Of a DNA stretch of 64,000 bases, positions 24,320-33,128 are shown in pieces (position 1 is the first letter of the stretch; the number at the start of each line of letters is the position of its first letter). The stretch lies in the NCBI RefSeq assembly GCF_000513275.1, contig NZ_CBVJ010000093.1, forward strand, positions 115,158-179,157. Reading direction: 5' to 3'. A program made the translations under genes and the position numbers. The notes under the pieces were generated by a model. That model was not told the DNA's origin, ran no database searches, and saw only the letters and a program-made list of their open reading frames with translations. Source of the stretch: Paenibacillus gorillae (GTDB taxonomy: Bacteria > Bacillota > Bacilli > Paenibacillales > Paenibacillaceae).

Positions 24320-25261
24320 ATGCATACGGTATGGAAGGGCGCAATCAGCTTCGGTCTCGTGCATGTACCGGTTAAAATGTTCTCGGCGACGGAGGACAAG
24401 GATATTTCACTGCGAATGCTGCATAAAACATGCGGCGGTCCCATCAGCTATGTTCGCCGCTGTAACAATTGTGATGTCGAGACGGACTGGGAGGATATCG
24501 TGAAGGGTTACGAATACGATAAGGGCCGCTATGTCCTGTTCGAAAAAGAAGAGCTGGATCAGCTCGCCGGAGAAAAATCCCGCACGATTCAAATTCTTGA
24601 ATTCGTCGCGCTGGAGGAAATCGACCCGATCTATTTTCAAAAAACGTATTACCTCTCCCCCGATCAGGCAGGCGGCAACGCCTATCACCTGCTGCTGAAG
24701 GCGATGTCGGACTCCGGACGCATCGGCATAGCCAAAGTGTCCATCCGCTCCAAAAGCAGCCTCGCCGCTATTCGCGTTATCGACAACTGTCTGGCGATGG
24801 AGACGATCTATTACCCGGATGAGATTCGTGCGATCTCTCAGGTACCTGGGCTGCCCGACGCCGTCCAAGTGAATGATAAAGAGCTAACGATGGCCAAGCT
24901 GCTGATCGAGCAATTGTCTACTCCGTTCGAGCCGGAAAAATACAGTGACGATTATCGTATCAACATGACCAATCTAATCAATAGCAAAATTGCAGGTGAA
25001 GAAATTCGCATCGCTCCACAGCAGGAGCAAACGAACGTAATTGACCTGATGGCGGCACTGCAAGCAAGTCTGGAGGCAGCTAAACTGCCGCCTAACGCGG
25101 GATTGGACACGGGGGCAGGCGCTAAACCGGTGTCAGGCGCAGGTGGTGAAGCTGCTGCAGAAGCCGAAGGAGCAGTGACGGGAGAAGCAGGAGAAACCCA
25201 GCTTCCTAAACCGCGCAAGCCGAGAGCCTCCTCTAAAACGAAAAAAGAGACCGTATCCTAA
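24320..25261 (+). CDS. ku: Ku protein of bacterial non-homologous end joining
   Basis: DNA-end-binding protein of 313 residues. The Ku core starts WKGAISFGLVHVPVKMFSAT (residues 5-24) and continues to about 260. A zinc-like Cys pair (RRCNNC) is near residue 50. The C-terminal tail is unusual: an Ala/Gly/Glu-rich linker of about 45 residues and then a basic Pro/Lys/Arg stretch (PKPRKPRASS), the type of extension that modulates DNA threading and ligase recruitment. The ATG at 24320 follows GGAGAGG. Its TAA overlaps the ligD ATG by one base. Confidence 0.95.
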   Translation: MHTVWKGAISFGLVHVPVKMFSATEDKDISLRMLHKTCGGPISYVRRCNNCDVETDWEDIVKGYEYDKGRYVLFEKEELDQLAGEKSRTIQILEFVALEEIDPIYFQKTYYLSPDQAGGNAYHLLLKAMSDSGRIGIAKVSIRSKSSLAAIRVIDNCLAMETIYYPDEIRAISQVPGLPDAVQVNDKELTMAKLLIEQLSTPFEPEKYSDDYRINMTNLINSKIAGEEIRIAPQQEQTNVIDLMAALQASLEAAKLPPNAGLDTGAGAKPVSGAGGEAAAEAEGAVTGEAGETQLPKPRKPRASSKTKKETVS

Positions 25262-26222
25262 TGACCGTTCTTGTTAATGCGCTATCTATAAGCGAGCCGA
25301 TGATTCCTGTCAGCACAGATAAGCTGCCGCAGGGGCCCGCCTGGGTTTATCAGTTGAAATGGGACGGCGTTCGAATGCTCGCTTTGCTAGACGGCAAAGG
25401 AGACATTCAGCTGTACTCACGAAAGCTGCTGCGTAAAGAAGCCGTATACCCGGAAATCGTTCGCGCCCTTTCGGCGCTGGCTAAAGAGCTTGGCCACTGC
25501 GTGCTGGACGGCGAAGTTGTCTACTGGGACGGCTTCCGGCCTAATTTTCAAAAGGTGCTGCAGCGGGAGCGGATTGGCGGCGTGGTCTCCAATGAAAACA
25601 GTAATAATCACGGCCGAATTTTGTACGTCGTATTCGACCTGCTTCAGGATGGCGAGAAGGATCTCCGCCCTCTTCCATTCCGCGAGCGTCATAAACGACT
25701 TCTTGCCAAGCTTGGTTCGATTCCCTCCGAGCGTATTATGACGACGGAGCTTTTTACGGATGCTGAGGCTCTGTGGAAATGGGTTGTGGAGAACCGCTGG
25801 GAAGGTATCGTCAGCAAACGGGCGGACAGCCCGTACCGGGAAGGCAAAAAGCATCAGGATTGGCTAAAGAAAAAACGGCACTGCTGCTTGATGTCGGTAT
25901 CGTAGGCGTAAAGCGCCGCGAAGGCCGGGCTGCCAGCCTCGTGATGGCAGCTCCCGACAACGGCTGCTTCCTCGGCAGCGTCTCGCTTGGCCTCGACGAT
26001 GAAATGAGGAAAATGATTGGCGAAATGCTTCAGTTGAGCAACGCGCATCCCCCTTCCTGGCCAATGCCGTTCCACAGCTTGCCTGCTGAGCTGAAGGGCG
26101 AGGAGATTATTTGGCTTCCTGCGCCCATGCAATGCCGTGTAACGGGACTGGAGATGACCTCTGGCGGGCTGCTGCGGCATCCTAAGCTCGTTTCCTTCGG
26201 ACGCCCGGGAGCTGCCTTGTGA
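25261..26222 (+). CDS. ligD: ATP-dependent DNA ligase (LigD ligase part), frameshifted
   Basis: End-joining ligase. The first frame (25261-25905) has the nucleotidyl-lysine motif KWDGVR (Lys ~39), LDGE near residue 82, EGIVSKR near 185 and WLKKK; the OB-fold domain continues in another frame from about 25876 to 26222. A one-base deficit in the A6 run 25870-25875 breaks the frame; adding one A restores a 320-residue ligase. A -1 slip on the consecutive AAA codons would do the same. It starts coupled to ku and ends in a GTGA overlap with the polymerase gene. Confidence 0.85.
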
Positions 26223-27163
26223 GCGAGTTCCGTACTTCCTCTGGCTCTGGCTCTGGCTCTAGCTATGTAAAATCCAAGCCTAAGATACTCTTGGTGGAAG
26301 GCGAGCAAATCAAAGTGACCAATCCGGACAAGCCGCTTTGGCCGGAGGATGGAATCACCAAGCTCCAGTACATGGAGAAGCTTGCATTCCTGTCCCCTGT
26401 TCTAATGAAGCATTGCAGGAACCGGTATCTGACGACGATAAGATTTCCTCACGGCATAGGCGACAAATCGTTTTATCAAAAAAATTGTCCCCTGCCGAAG
26501 CCTGATTTCGTTAGGATTGCAGAAAGCAATGACATCTCTTATGTGCAGCTGGATTCGCTGCCTACACTGCTCTGGCTCGGCAACTTAGCTTGCCTGGAAT
26601 TTCATGCTTCCTTCGATCTCATCGGCGATACTGAATATGCCCCTGAATGGGTGCTTGATCTCGATCCCACCTTGAAGGACGAGCCGCGCATTATGGAAGC
26701 GGCGGGAATCGTCGGAAAGCTGCTGCAATCGCTTGGCATTCAGTCTGTGCCGAAGACATCCGGAGCTACCGGTCTGCAAATTATCGTTCCGCTGGCTGAA
26801 CCCCGTCCTTTCGAGGAATTACGGCAGCTGGGACAATTTATCGGAGATTTTCTATCCCGTGCCCATCCGGGACTATTTACTGTAGAACGGTTAACGAAAA
26901 ATCGCGGTGACCTGATCTATGTCGATTACCTGCAGCATTTTGCAGGCAAAACGATTGCCGCTCCCTACACTCCGCGTGCCAGAATCGGCGCTCCCGTCTC
27001 AACGCCTCTAACCTGGGACGAAGTACATAACGGCCGTTACCGCCCTCGCGATTTCAACCTGCATAATATTACTGAGCGGCTGCAGACGTTTGGTGATTTA
27101 ATGGATAGCGTACCGCCGCAAAGACTGGATTCGGTGCTTCAATTTGTCGCCTCACATCAATAA
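26219..27163 (+). CDS. LigD-type DNA polymerase (primase-polymerase) encoded as a separate gene
   Basis: Archaeo-eukaryotic primase-type polymerase of 314 residues that would fill gaps at broken ends. The GTG start overlaps the ligase stop. Features are ITKLQYMEKL, the GIGDKSFYQKNCP segment, the metal-binding DLDPT near residue 143, KTSGATGLQIIVPL near residue 178 and the RIGAPVSTPLTWDEV end motif. The N-terminus is a Ser-Gly linker encoded by CTCTGG-type tandem repeats, probably a relic of the interdomain linker in fused LigD proteins such as B. subtilis YkoU. Confidence 0.92.
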   Translation: MSEFRTSSGSGSGSSYVKSKPKILLVEGEQIKVTNPDKPLWPEDGITKLQYMEKLAFLSPVLMKHCRNRYLTTIRFPHGIGDKSFYQKNCPLPKPDFVRIAESNDISYVQLDSLPTLLWLGNLACLEFHASFDLIGDTEYAPEWVLDLDPTLKDEPRIMEAAGIVGKLLQSLGIQSVPKTSGATGLQIIVPLAEPRPFEELRQLGQFIGDFLSRAHPGLFTVERLTKNRGDLIYVDYLQHFAGKTIAAPYTPRARIGAPVSTPLTWDEVHNGRYRPRDFNLHNITERLQTFGDLMDSVPPQRLDSVLQFVASHQ

Positions 27164-27188
27164 AGGGAGCCCTTTGCAGGCTCCCTTT
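27162..27188. terminator. Bidirectional terminator between ligD-pol and cls
   Basis: AAAGGGAGCC (27162-27171) pairs with GGCTCCCTTT (27179-27188) around seven bases. Confidence 0.85.
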
Positions 27189-27190
27189 GT

Positions 27191-28660
27191 TTATAAAAGC
27201 GGTGACAGCAATTGAGCTGCCGCTTCCTTCACTTTCTCCATTCTCGGACGCTGCCGGAAGCTCTTCAGCTCAAGCTGCTCACTGTCGAGCATATCCTGAG
27301 CGAAATCGCGGTCAAGACGTGCAATGACCGCTTCATCGAATAGCATCGCGTTCTGCTCATAATTGCTGTGGAAGCTTCGCATGTCCATGTTTGCCGTGCC
27401 TACTGAGGCCACCATTTGATCGACCAGAAGAACTTTAGCATGAATAAAGCCTTTCTGATAACGATATACCTTGACGCCAGATTGCAGCAGCGGCTCCACA
27501 TAGGACAGAGTTGCCCATAAAACCAGCTGAGTGTCTGCAATGCCCGGAATAATAACCCTTACGTCTATCCCGCTCTTCGCCGCTATACAAAGCGCTGTGA
27601 GCAGGCTGGCATCCGGTATAAAATAAGGCGTCGTCAAATAGATACGTGATCGGGCTGCCGTCACAGCAGCGAACACCGTTTCCAGTATCGGGGCTCCGTT
27701 TCGGTCCGGACCGCTGGAGACGATCAGTACGGCCCCGCCTGTTGCTTGTACCGCATGTGCTGGCATGTAGCCGGCTGGGTTCAGCCGTTTCCCTGTAGCG
27801 AACGCCCAGTCTTTCATAAACAGCTCCTGCAGCCAGTAAACCGAGTCCCCCTCCAGCTGCAATTGAGTATCGCGCCAGAAGCCAAGCTTCTTCTCCTTGC
27901 CCAAATATTCGTCGCCGATGTTCATCCCCCCAACGAAGCCTATCGTTCCGTCGATTACAGCAATTTTGCTATGATTGCGGTTGTTGAGAAGCTTCCTAAA
28001 TACCGCTTTGTAAGGGGGGAGAAAACAAAACACCTGCACGCCCCCGGCTTCTAGCTGCTTCACATAGGAGCGGCTCAGGCGATAGCTGCCCACGCCATCG
28101 AAGAGAACGCGCACTTCCACTCCTTCACTTGCTTTTTCCGTTAACAGTCTAAGAAAACGCCTGCCGATCTCATCATCCCTTATCGTATAGTAGTCGAGAT
28201 GAATATGCCGCTTGGCATTCGTAATCGAGGTTAATAATGTATCATAGTTCGCCTCGCCATTAGTCAGCACCTTCGTCTGGTTACGAAGCGTAATTTGCTG
28301 GCTTTGCTCCGCTGTAAGCAGGGTGAACAGCTTTGTTTCCCCGGCAAAATGGACAGTTCCAATATCACTTGTTTGTTGTGCGCAGAGGGAACTTTTTCGA
28401 GCAGCCAGCCAGCCTTGGGACTCGTATGGTAACAGCCTCTTAATTCTGCCTGTTATTGTACGGCCAAAAAACATGCTCACCATGAAGCCAACGTAGGGAA
28501 ATAGCAATGAGATCGTCAGCCATGCTGCCAGCTTCGCCGGGCGCTTTCTTTCCATCCCTATAATTATTGCGGATTGAATGATTAAACCGAAAAAAAAGAC
28601 GGCTGCTGCCGTAAGCCATCCTGTCAATCCAGTCATTTCCTGCACCACACCTTTGAACAT
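27191..28660 (-). CDS. cls: Cardiolipin synthase
   Basis: Membrane phospholipase D-superfamily enzyme that condenses two phosphatidylglycerols to cardiolipin. Length is 489 residues. Two N-terminal membrane helices (about 12-30 and 41-62) precede two HKD motifs: NHSKIAVIDG near residue 230 and IHAKVLLVDQ near residue 410, each followed by the GG or GTANMD element. The ATG at 28660 lacks a good ribosome site; the ATG at 28636 has AAAGGTG upstream and may be the true start. Confidence 0.95.
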   Translation of the reverse strand: MFKGVVQEMTGLTGWLTAAAVFFFGLIIQSAIIIGMERKRPAKLAAWLTISLLFPYVGFMVSMFFGRTITGRIKRLLPYESQGWLAARKSSLCAQQTSDIGTVHFAGETKLFTLLTAEQSQQITLRNQTKVLTNGEANYDTLLTSITNAKRHIHLDYYTIRDDEIGRRFLRLLTEKASEGVEVRVLFDGVGSYRLSRSYVKQLEAGGVQVFCFLPPYKAVFRKLLNNRNHSKIAVIDGTIGFVGGMNIGDEYLGKEKKLGFWRDTQLQLEGDSVYWLQELFMKDWAFATGKRLNPAGYMPAHAVQATGGAVLIVSSGPDRNGAPILETVFAAVTAARSRIYLTTPYFIPDASLLTALCIAAKSGIDVRVIIPGIADTQLVLWATLSYVEPLLQSGVKVYRYQKGFIHAKVLLVDQMVASVGTANMDMRSFHSNYEQNAMLFDEAVIARLDRDFAQDMLDSEQLELKSFRQRPRMEKVKEAAAQLLSPLL

Positions 28661-28784
28661 CCTTGTCTGGTCTGGTCGGCAGCTCTATTCAAATAGAAGA
28701 CTGCCACGCATATCAGTAAGGGAAGTGGTTCTAGTGTGTCCTGGAGGAGGGTGCTGCTATACTTCTTGAGAATCCACGATAAAT

Positions 28785-28823
28785 AAAAAAGACCCCTTCT
28801 TTCCTTGAAGAAAGAGCGGAGTC
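28785..28823 (-). terminator. Terminator of the glycan locus (downstream end)
   Basis: Minus-strand GACTCC...CTTTC and GAAAG...GGGGTC form an imperfect hairpin followed by six T, immediately after the last glycosyltransferase stop. Confidence 0.7.
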
Positions 28824-29803
28824 TACAAATTGCGGCTATTCATAACAGACGGACTGGATGCTTCGATATGCGTCCAAATTAGTTTATGCATGCTGAATCG
28901 TCTTCTCAGGCCATGAGGCAGCCGCTTATAATGGAGTCCGAGCTTATAACCGATCAGCTTCGCTGCGGATTCCGCAATTAAACGCGGGACCAATCCCCAT
29001 TTGTGCGCTGCCGCTATCCCTTTCAGCTGTGTACGGACAAGACTTGAACCTGCGCGACCTACGGAGCTGTATTTCGTAATCCACTCATTATGCCGCATCG
29101 ACACGCCGTTGTCGAAAAACCGCTTGAACTGCTGCTTAATTGTGTAATTATGCGAATGATATACGGAAGCTTCTGCGGCGTAAGCGATTTGATAGCCGCC
29201 ATCCAGCATACATTTCGCGGCCATAAACAGGTCTTCATTAAAAATTACGGGTGCCGGAAACCGGCCCATATCGTTAAACACGTCCCGACGAATCGCAGAG
29301 CAGACATTCGAGCAAAAAAAGGCTTTTAAACCTAAACGCTCGATATCTTGACTCCGTTTCACGGCTGCCTGTCGCGGGTAATTATTCTCCCGAGCTAAAC
29401 GTTCAATAAGATTGGCATCGGGATAGGCAATTTGCCTTGCATAGGCGTACACCGTCTGCTCGTCTGCCATTAAAGGGGCGACTAACTCCTGAAGCAGCTG
29501 ACCATTTGCGGGCATAGCATCTTGTGTCATAAATACAAAAATGTTGCCGGACGCCTGAGAAGCTGCAAAATTACGGGTGCCGCCATGGTCGAACTCCGTA
29601 CGCAAAATACGCAGCACTTTAGCGCCCGCTTCCTGTGCGAGCTCCGCCGTGCCATCCGTAGATTCAGAATCAATGACTATAATTTCATACGGCGGAAGCG
29701 ATTGATTTTGCAGCTGTCGGAGCAATTGCTGGAAGGCTGCCCCGGCGTTTAATGTAGGTATAATAACAGAAACTTTAGCCATTTCGGTAAATTCAGTATG
29801 CAT
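28823..29803 (-). CDS. Family 2 glycosyltransferase
   Basis: Cytoplasmic GT-A transferase of 326 residues. The fold starts VSVIIPTLNAG, the nucleotide-binding Asp region is VIDSESTDGT, the DxD-equivalent is in FMTQDAMP, and EDLFMA is the acceptor-side acidic motif. The layout resembles rhamnosyltransferases. The chosen ATG (29803) overlaps the end of the sugar-transferase gene by 11 bases; MAKVSVII (residue 8 from here) is an alternative. It is the last gene of the locus. Confidence 0.85.
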   Translation of the reverse strand: MHTEFTEMAKVSVIIPTLNAGAAFQQLLRQLQNQSLPPYEIIVIDSESTDGTAELAQEAGAKVLRILRTEFDHGGTRNFAASQASGNIFVFMTQDAMPANGQLLQELVAPLMADEQTVYAYARQIAYPDANLIERLARENNYPRQAAVKRSQDIERLGLKAFFCSNVCSAIRRDVFNDMGRFPAPVIFNEDLFMAAKCMLDGGYQIAYAAEASVYHSHNYTIKQQFKRFFDNGVSMRHNEWITKYSSVGRAGSSLVRTQLKGIAAAHKWGLVPRLIAESAAKLIGYKLGLHYKRLPHGLRRRFSMHKLIWTHIEASSPSVMNSRNL

Positions 29804-31199
29804 TCTTGTTGACAATCCCTTTCACGACCGTCTTTACGATGATTTTCAAATCGAATAGAAAAGTCCAGTTCTCGATATAAAATAAATCATGTAAAATCCG
29901 GTCTTGAATCGACGTATCTCCGCGCAATCCGTTCGTCTGCGCCCAGCCCGTAATGCCGGGACGAATCTGATGCTTAATCATATATTTTGGAATTTCTTCT
30001 TTGAACTGATTCACGAAAAATGGACGTTCCGGCCTTGGCCCTACAACACTCATATGGCCAAACAGCACGTTGAAAAATTGCGGCAGCTCGTCGATACTCG
30101 TCTGACGCAAAAAGCTTCCAAACCGCGTACGCCGCGGGTCATTTTGCACCGTCCACTGCGTATCCGCCACTTTATCCGTCGATATACGCATCGAGCGAAA
30201 CTTATACATATAGAATGATTTGCGGTCCAATCCCATCCGCTCCTGCTTAAATAGTACAGGTCCAGGAGACGTTAGCTTAATGCCGATGTAGGCTAAAAGC
30301 ATAATTGGTGACGTAATTAATATCGCGATCAATGAGAAAATGATATCAAACGTCCGTTTCAGCATCCGGTTGCTCAACTCATCCAGCGGTACGTCGCGAA
30401 CATTGATGAGCGGAATGCCAGCAAAATTGTCGAAATACGGCTTAGCTGGCAGCAGATCGAAGTAGTCCGGTATAATGAGCGTCTTCACACCTGCATGCTC
30501 ACAAATTTCGATAATTTCCGCATACTTTTTATGCGCATCTAGCGGCAGCGCAATGATGACCTCATCGATGGGATGCCGGCGTAACTGCTCTTGAAGATCA
30601 CTTAATGAGCCTAGTATCGGTTTCATATCCGCTAGCTCCGGAGCATGCTCCGACTGGTAATCATCTAAAAAACCTACGACCTCATAGCCAAGATCAGGAT
30701 GATTGCGAAGATTCGTATAAAAGCTGCGCCCTACCGAGCCTGCACCCAGTATAAGTACAAAACGTTTATTGAAGCCGCGGCGCCGGAAGGCCGATAACGT
30801 CTTCTTCACCATAAAGCGGTAGATCGTTATGACCATTACGTTCATAACAAAGAATATACCGAGAAATTCCCGGGAAATATGTACTTCCTTCGTGAAGTAG
30901 AACAAGCTAAGCAGACCGAGAAAGCTGATCGTCTGGATCTGCAGTATTTTCAAAACTTCCATCGTATAACGCTTGCGCCGCTTCGGAGCGTAGAACTGGA
31001 GATAGAAGCCAACAACGACGGCGGCAAATGAATAGATGGTTCCCCAGAGCAGATAGGTGGAGAAAGGCGCACTCTCTTGGTAGGGCAGCAGATTACTATG
31101 AAATTTAAGCCAATACGCGGCTAAAAACACAATCAACGTACACAACAAATCCGATAGTACATACAATTGTGTTAATATTTTTTGATTTTGTCGAATCAT
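29793..31199 (-). CDS. Undecaprenyl-phosphate sugar phosphotransferase initiating glycan synthesis (WbaP/WsaP type)
   Basis: Membrane phosphoglycosyltransferase of 468 residues that transfers sugar-1-phosphate to undecaprenyl phosphate, the first step of glycan assembly. Four N-terminal membrane helices, a nucleotide-binding-like middle domain (LILGAGSVGRSF near residue 150), a fifth hydrophobic segment (about 282-305), and the bacterial sugar-transferase catalytic domain with KQERMGLDRKSF, KFRSMR, DELPQ, VGPRPERP and RPGITGWAQ are all present. In S-layer glycan clusters the equivalent WsaP loads galactose-1-phosphate. It has its own predicted promoter. Confidence 0.93.
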   Translation of the reverse strand: MIRQNQKILTQLYVLSDLLCTLIVFLAAYWLKFHSNLLPYQESAPFSTYLLWGTIYSFAAVVVGFYLQFYAPKRRKRYTMEVLKILQIQTISFLGLLSLFYFTKEVHISREFLGIFFVMNVMVITIYRFMVKKTLSAFRRRGFNKRFVLILGAGSVGRSFYTNLRNHPDLGYEVVGFLDDYQSEHAPELADMKPILGSLSDLQEQLRRHPIDEVIIALPLDAHKKYAEIIEICEHAGVKTLIIPDYFDLLPAKPYFDNFAGIPLINVRDVPLDELSNRMLKRTFDIIFSLIAILITSPIMLLAYIGIKLTSPGPVLFKQERMGLDRKSFYMYKFRSMRISTDKVADTQWTVQNDPRRTRFGSFLRQTSIDELPQFFNVLFGHMSVVGPRPERPFFVNQFKEEIPKYMIKHQIRPGITGWAQTNGLRGDTSIQDRILHDLFYIENWTFLFDLKIIVKTVVKGIVNKNAY

Positions 31200-31243
31200 A
31201 GGACCGCTTTCACTACTTTCTCTTAAATTTCGACTCTATCTGC

Positions 31244-31272
31244 ATTGTAACAAAATTTAGGAGATAGGTGAA
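31244..31272 (-). promoter_or_regulatory. Predicted promoter of the initiating transferase gene
   Basis: Minus-strand TTCACC (31272-31267), 17 bases, TACAAT (31249-31244) with a TG extension one base off the usual position. It lies 45 bases before the start codon. Confidence 0.55.
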
Positions 31273-31300
31273 CCCCATCTAGTTCCAACATCTATATTCT

Positions 31301-32260
31301 TTAACGCTCATTAGATGGTTTTAGTTGCATTTGGCCTTGTTTTACTTTAATTTGAATTAATTTTCGTTTACGAAGCATATCCGGCATGGAACGGAATATA
31401 ACGGGCCAGCATCTTAATAACCCTGGTTCTTTAAGAATAATATAGCCCAGCTTAACTATCTCTACCGCGATAAGCAAAGGAATTAACTTCAGGAGATGCC
31501 AACCGGGCTGCTCGTTTTTTAAGAGTGTGAAAAACCGATTCTGATAGGAGTGTCTGCGCACGAATAATGGGATCGCAGTCCTTCCTCCCTTTTTCCATCC
31601 ACGGTGATGAACCGCTTTAGCTTCTGGGATATAGTGGGAAAGCCATCCGAGCTGCCGGGCGCGCCAAGCAACATCTACATCTTCTTTGTATGCGAAGAAT
31701 TCCTCATCAAAAAATTGGCCATCGACCTGAAGATCACGAACCATATCCATCCGATAAAATGCAGCGGCTCCAGATACGCCAAACACCTGCTGCTGCTGTG
31801 CCCATTTGCTGACAGGCTCTCCAGCCCCAAGATCATAGGCTTGTCTAGTTCGGCGCATGCCAAGGCCGGCGCTGTCCATGACAGACAAATCGGCCGACAG
31901 CACCAGTCTTCCTGTAGCACTGCCAGCCTGCAGATTTTCTTCCATGAAAGCGACTAGATATGACACATAGCCAGAGTCCAGTGTCACATCCGGATTCAAT
32001 ACGAGAACGTAATCAGAATCAGTATGACTTATCGCCTGATTCTGACCTCCTGCGAATCCATTGTTAATCGTATTTTTCACAAGGAAGATACGCTCACTGC
32101 CATCATAACGCTCTATACGTGTCGCTGTACCATCTGACGATGCGTTATCTACAATAACAATCCGATCAATGGGATGAACCTGACTCCATACGGCATCAAG
32201 GCAAGCTTCAATATCCTCGGCGCTGTTATACGTGACAATACAAATGCTTACCGTTGCCAT
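31301..32260 (-). CDS. Family 2 glycosyltransferase (WbbL-like rhamnosyltransferase)
   Basis: GT-A transferase of about 319 residues. VSICIVTYNSAEDIEAC begins the nucleotide-binding domain, VLNPDVTLD gives the DxD-like motif and FDEEFFAYKEDVDVAWR the catalytic acidic region typical of rhamnosyltransferases such as WbbL. The gene follows rfbD directly, with which it overlaps or nearly abuts (a GTG at 32275 is an alternative start inside rfbD), so dTDP-L-rhamnose is the likely donor. Confidence 0.85.
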   Translation of the reverse strand: MATVSICIVTYNSAEDIEACLDAVWSQVHPIDRIVIVDNASSDGTATRIERYDGSERIFLVKNTINNGFAGGQNQAISHTDSDYVLVLNPDVTLDSGYVSYLVAFMEENLQAGSATGRLVLSADLSVMDSAGLGMRRTRQAYDLGAGEPVSKWAQQQQVFGVSGAAAFYRMDMVRDLQVDGQFFDEEFFAYKEDVDVAWRARQLGWLSHYIPEAKAVHHRGWKKGGRTAIPLFVRRHSYQNRFFTLLKNEQPGWHLLKLIPLLIAVEIVKLGYIILKEPGLLRCWPVIFRSMPDMLRKRKLIQIKVKQGQMQLKPSNER

Positions 32261-32267
32261 CCAACCA

Positions 32268-33128
32268 TCACTCACAATCCTTCAAATAATGTTGCAGCGC
32301 TTCCCTCCACGGTCTAAGCGGAATAAATCCATTGCTGCGAATAGCACTGTGGTCCATAACGGAAAAAAACGGCCTTGGAGCTGGACGCGGAAATTCCTCT
32401 GTCGTACAAGGCTCAAGTTGAATCGGAGTACCGCTATCTTCGAAAATCGCTTTTGCAAAGCCAAACCATGAACAGCTCTCTGAATTTGATGCATGATAGA
32501 TTCCGTAATAATCCGTTTGAACGAGTTCGATAAGAAAGGCAGCCAGGTCATACGTATACGTAGGAGAACCGATTTGGTCTGCAACAACCTTTAAACGATC
32601 CTTTTCGTTTCCCAGCTTCAGCATTGTCTTTACGAAATTATTGCCGTATTTGCCGAATACCCAAGACGTCCTTACAATAAAAAAACGGTCATGAAGCGTC
32701 TGGACGGCATATTCTCCTGCCAGCTTCGACTTTCCATATACCGTCTGGGGATGGGTACGATCAAATTCGTTGTAAGGTACGTTAGCCGTACCATCAAACA
32801 CATAATCGGTACTGATATAGCAAAGTTTAGCTCCGATTTCTCTTGCAGCGACAGCCACATTGCGTGATCCAGCCGAATTTATACGAAAAGCCTCATCCGG
32901 TTCGGACTCGGCCTGATCGACAGCTGTATAGGCTGCACAATGAATAACAACGTCAGGATGATGCTTAGCAAGCACATCCCGGCACTGTTGTAAATTTGTA
33001 ATATCCAGCCCATTGCGGCTGAAACCGATGATTTCAAACCTATTCTCATCAAGTTTATATTTAACCAATTCATTGCCTAACTGGCCGTTTGCTCCCGTTA
33101 CGGCAATTTTTATTTTTGTAACTGTCAT
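32268..33128 (-). CDS. rfbD: dTDP-4-dehydrorhamnose reductase
   Basis: Final step of dTDP-L-rhamnose synthesis. The 286-residue protein shows the extended-SDR start IAVTGANGQLGNELV, STDYVFDG with the catalytic Thr/Ser, and the YGKSKLAGE YxxxK motif. The GTG or ATG-type start coincides with the stop of rfbB (one-base overlap at 33128), indicating coupling. It belongs to the rfbC-B-D group that lies in the less A+T-rich part of the locus. Confidence 0.95.
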   Translation of the reverse strand: MTVTKIKIAVTGANGQLGNELVKYKLDENRFEIIGFSRNGLDITNLQQCRDVLAKHHPDVVIHCAAYTAVDQAESEPDEAFRINSAGSRNVAVAAREIGAKLCYISTDYVFDGTANVPYNEFDRTHPQTVYGKSKLAGEYAVQTLHDRFFIVRTSWVFGKYGNNFVKTMLKLGNEKDRLKVVADQIGSPTYTYDLAAFLIELVQTDYYGIYHASNSESCSWFGFAKAIFEDSGTPIQLEPCTTEEFPRPAPRPFFSVMDHSAIRSNGFIPLRPWREALQHYLKDCE

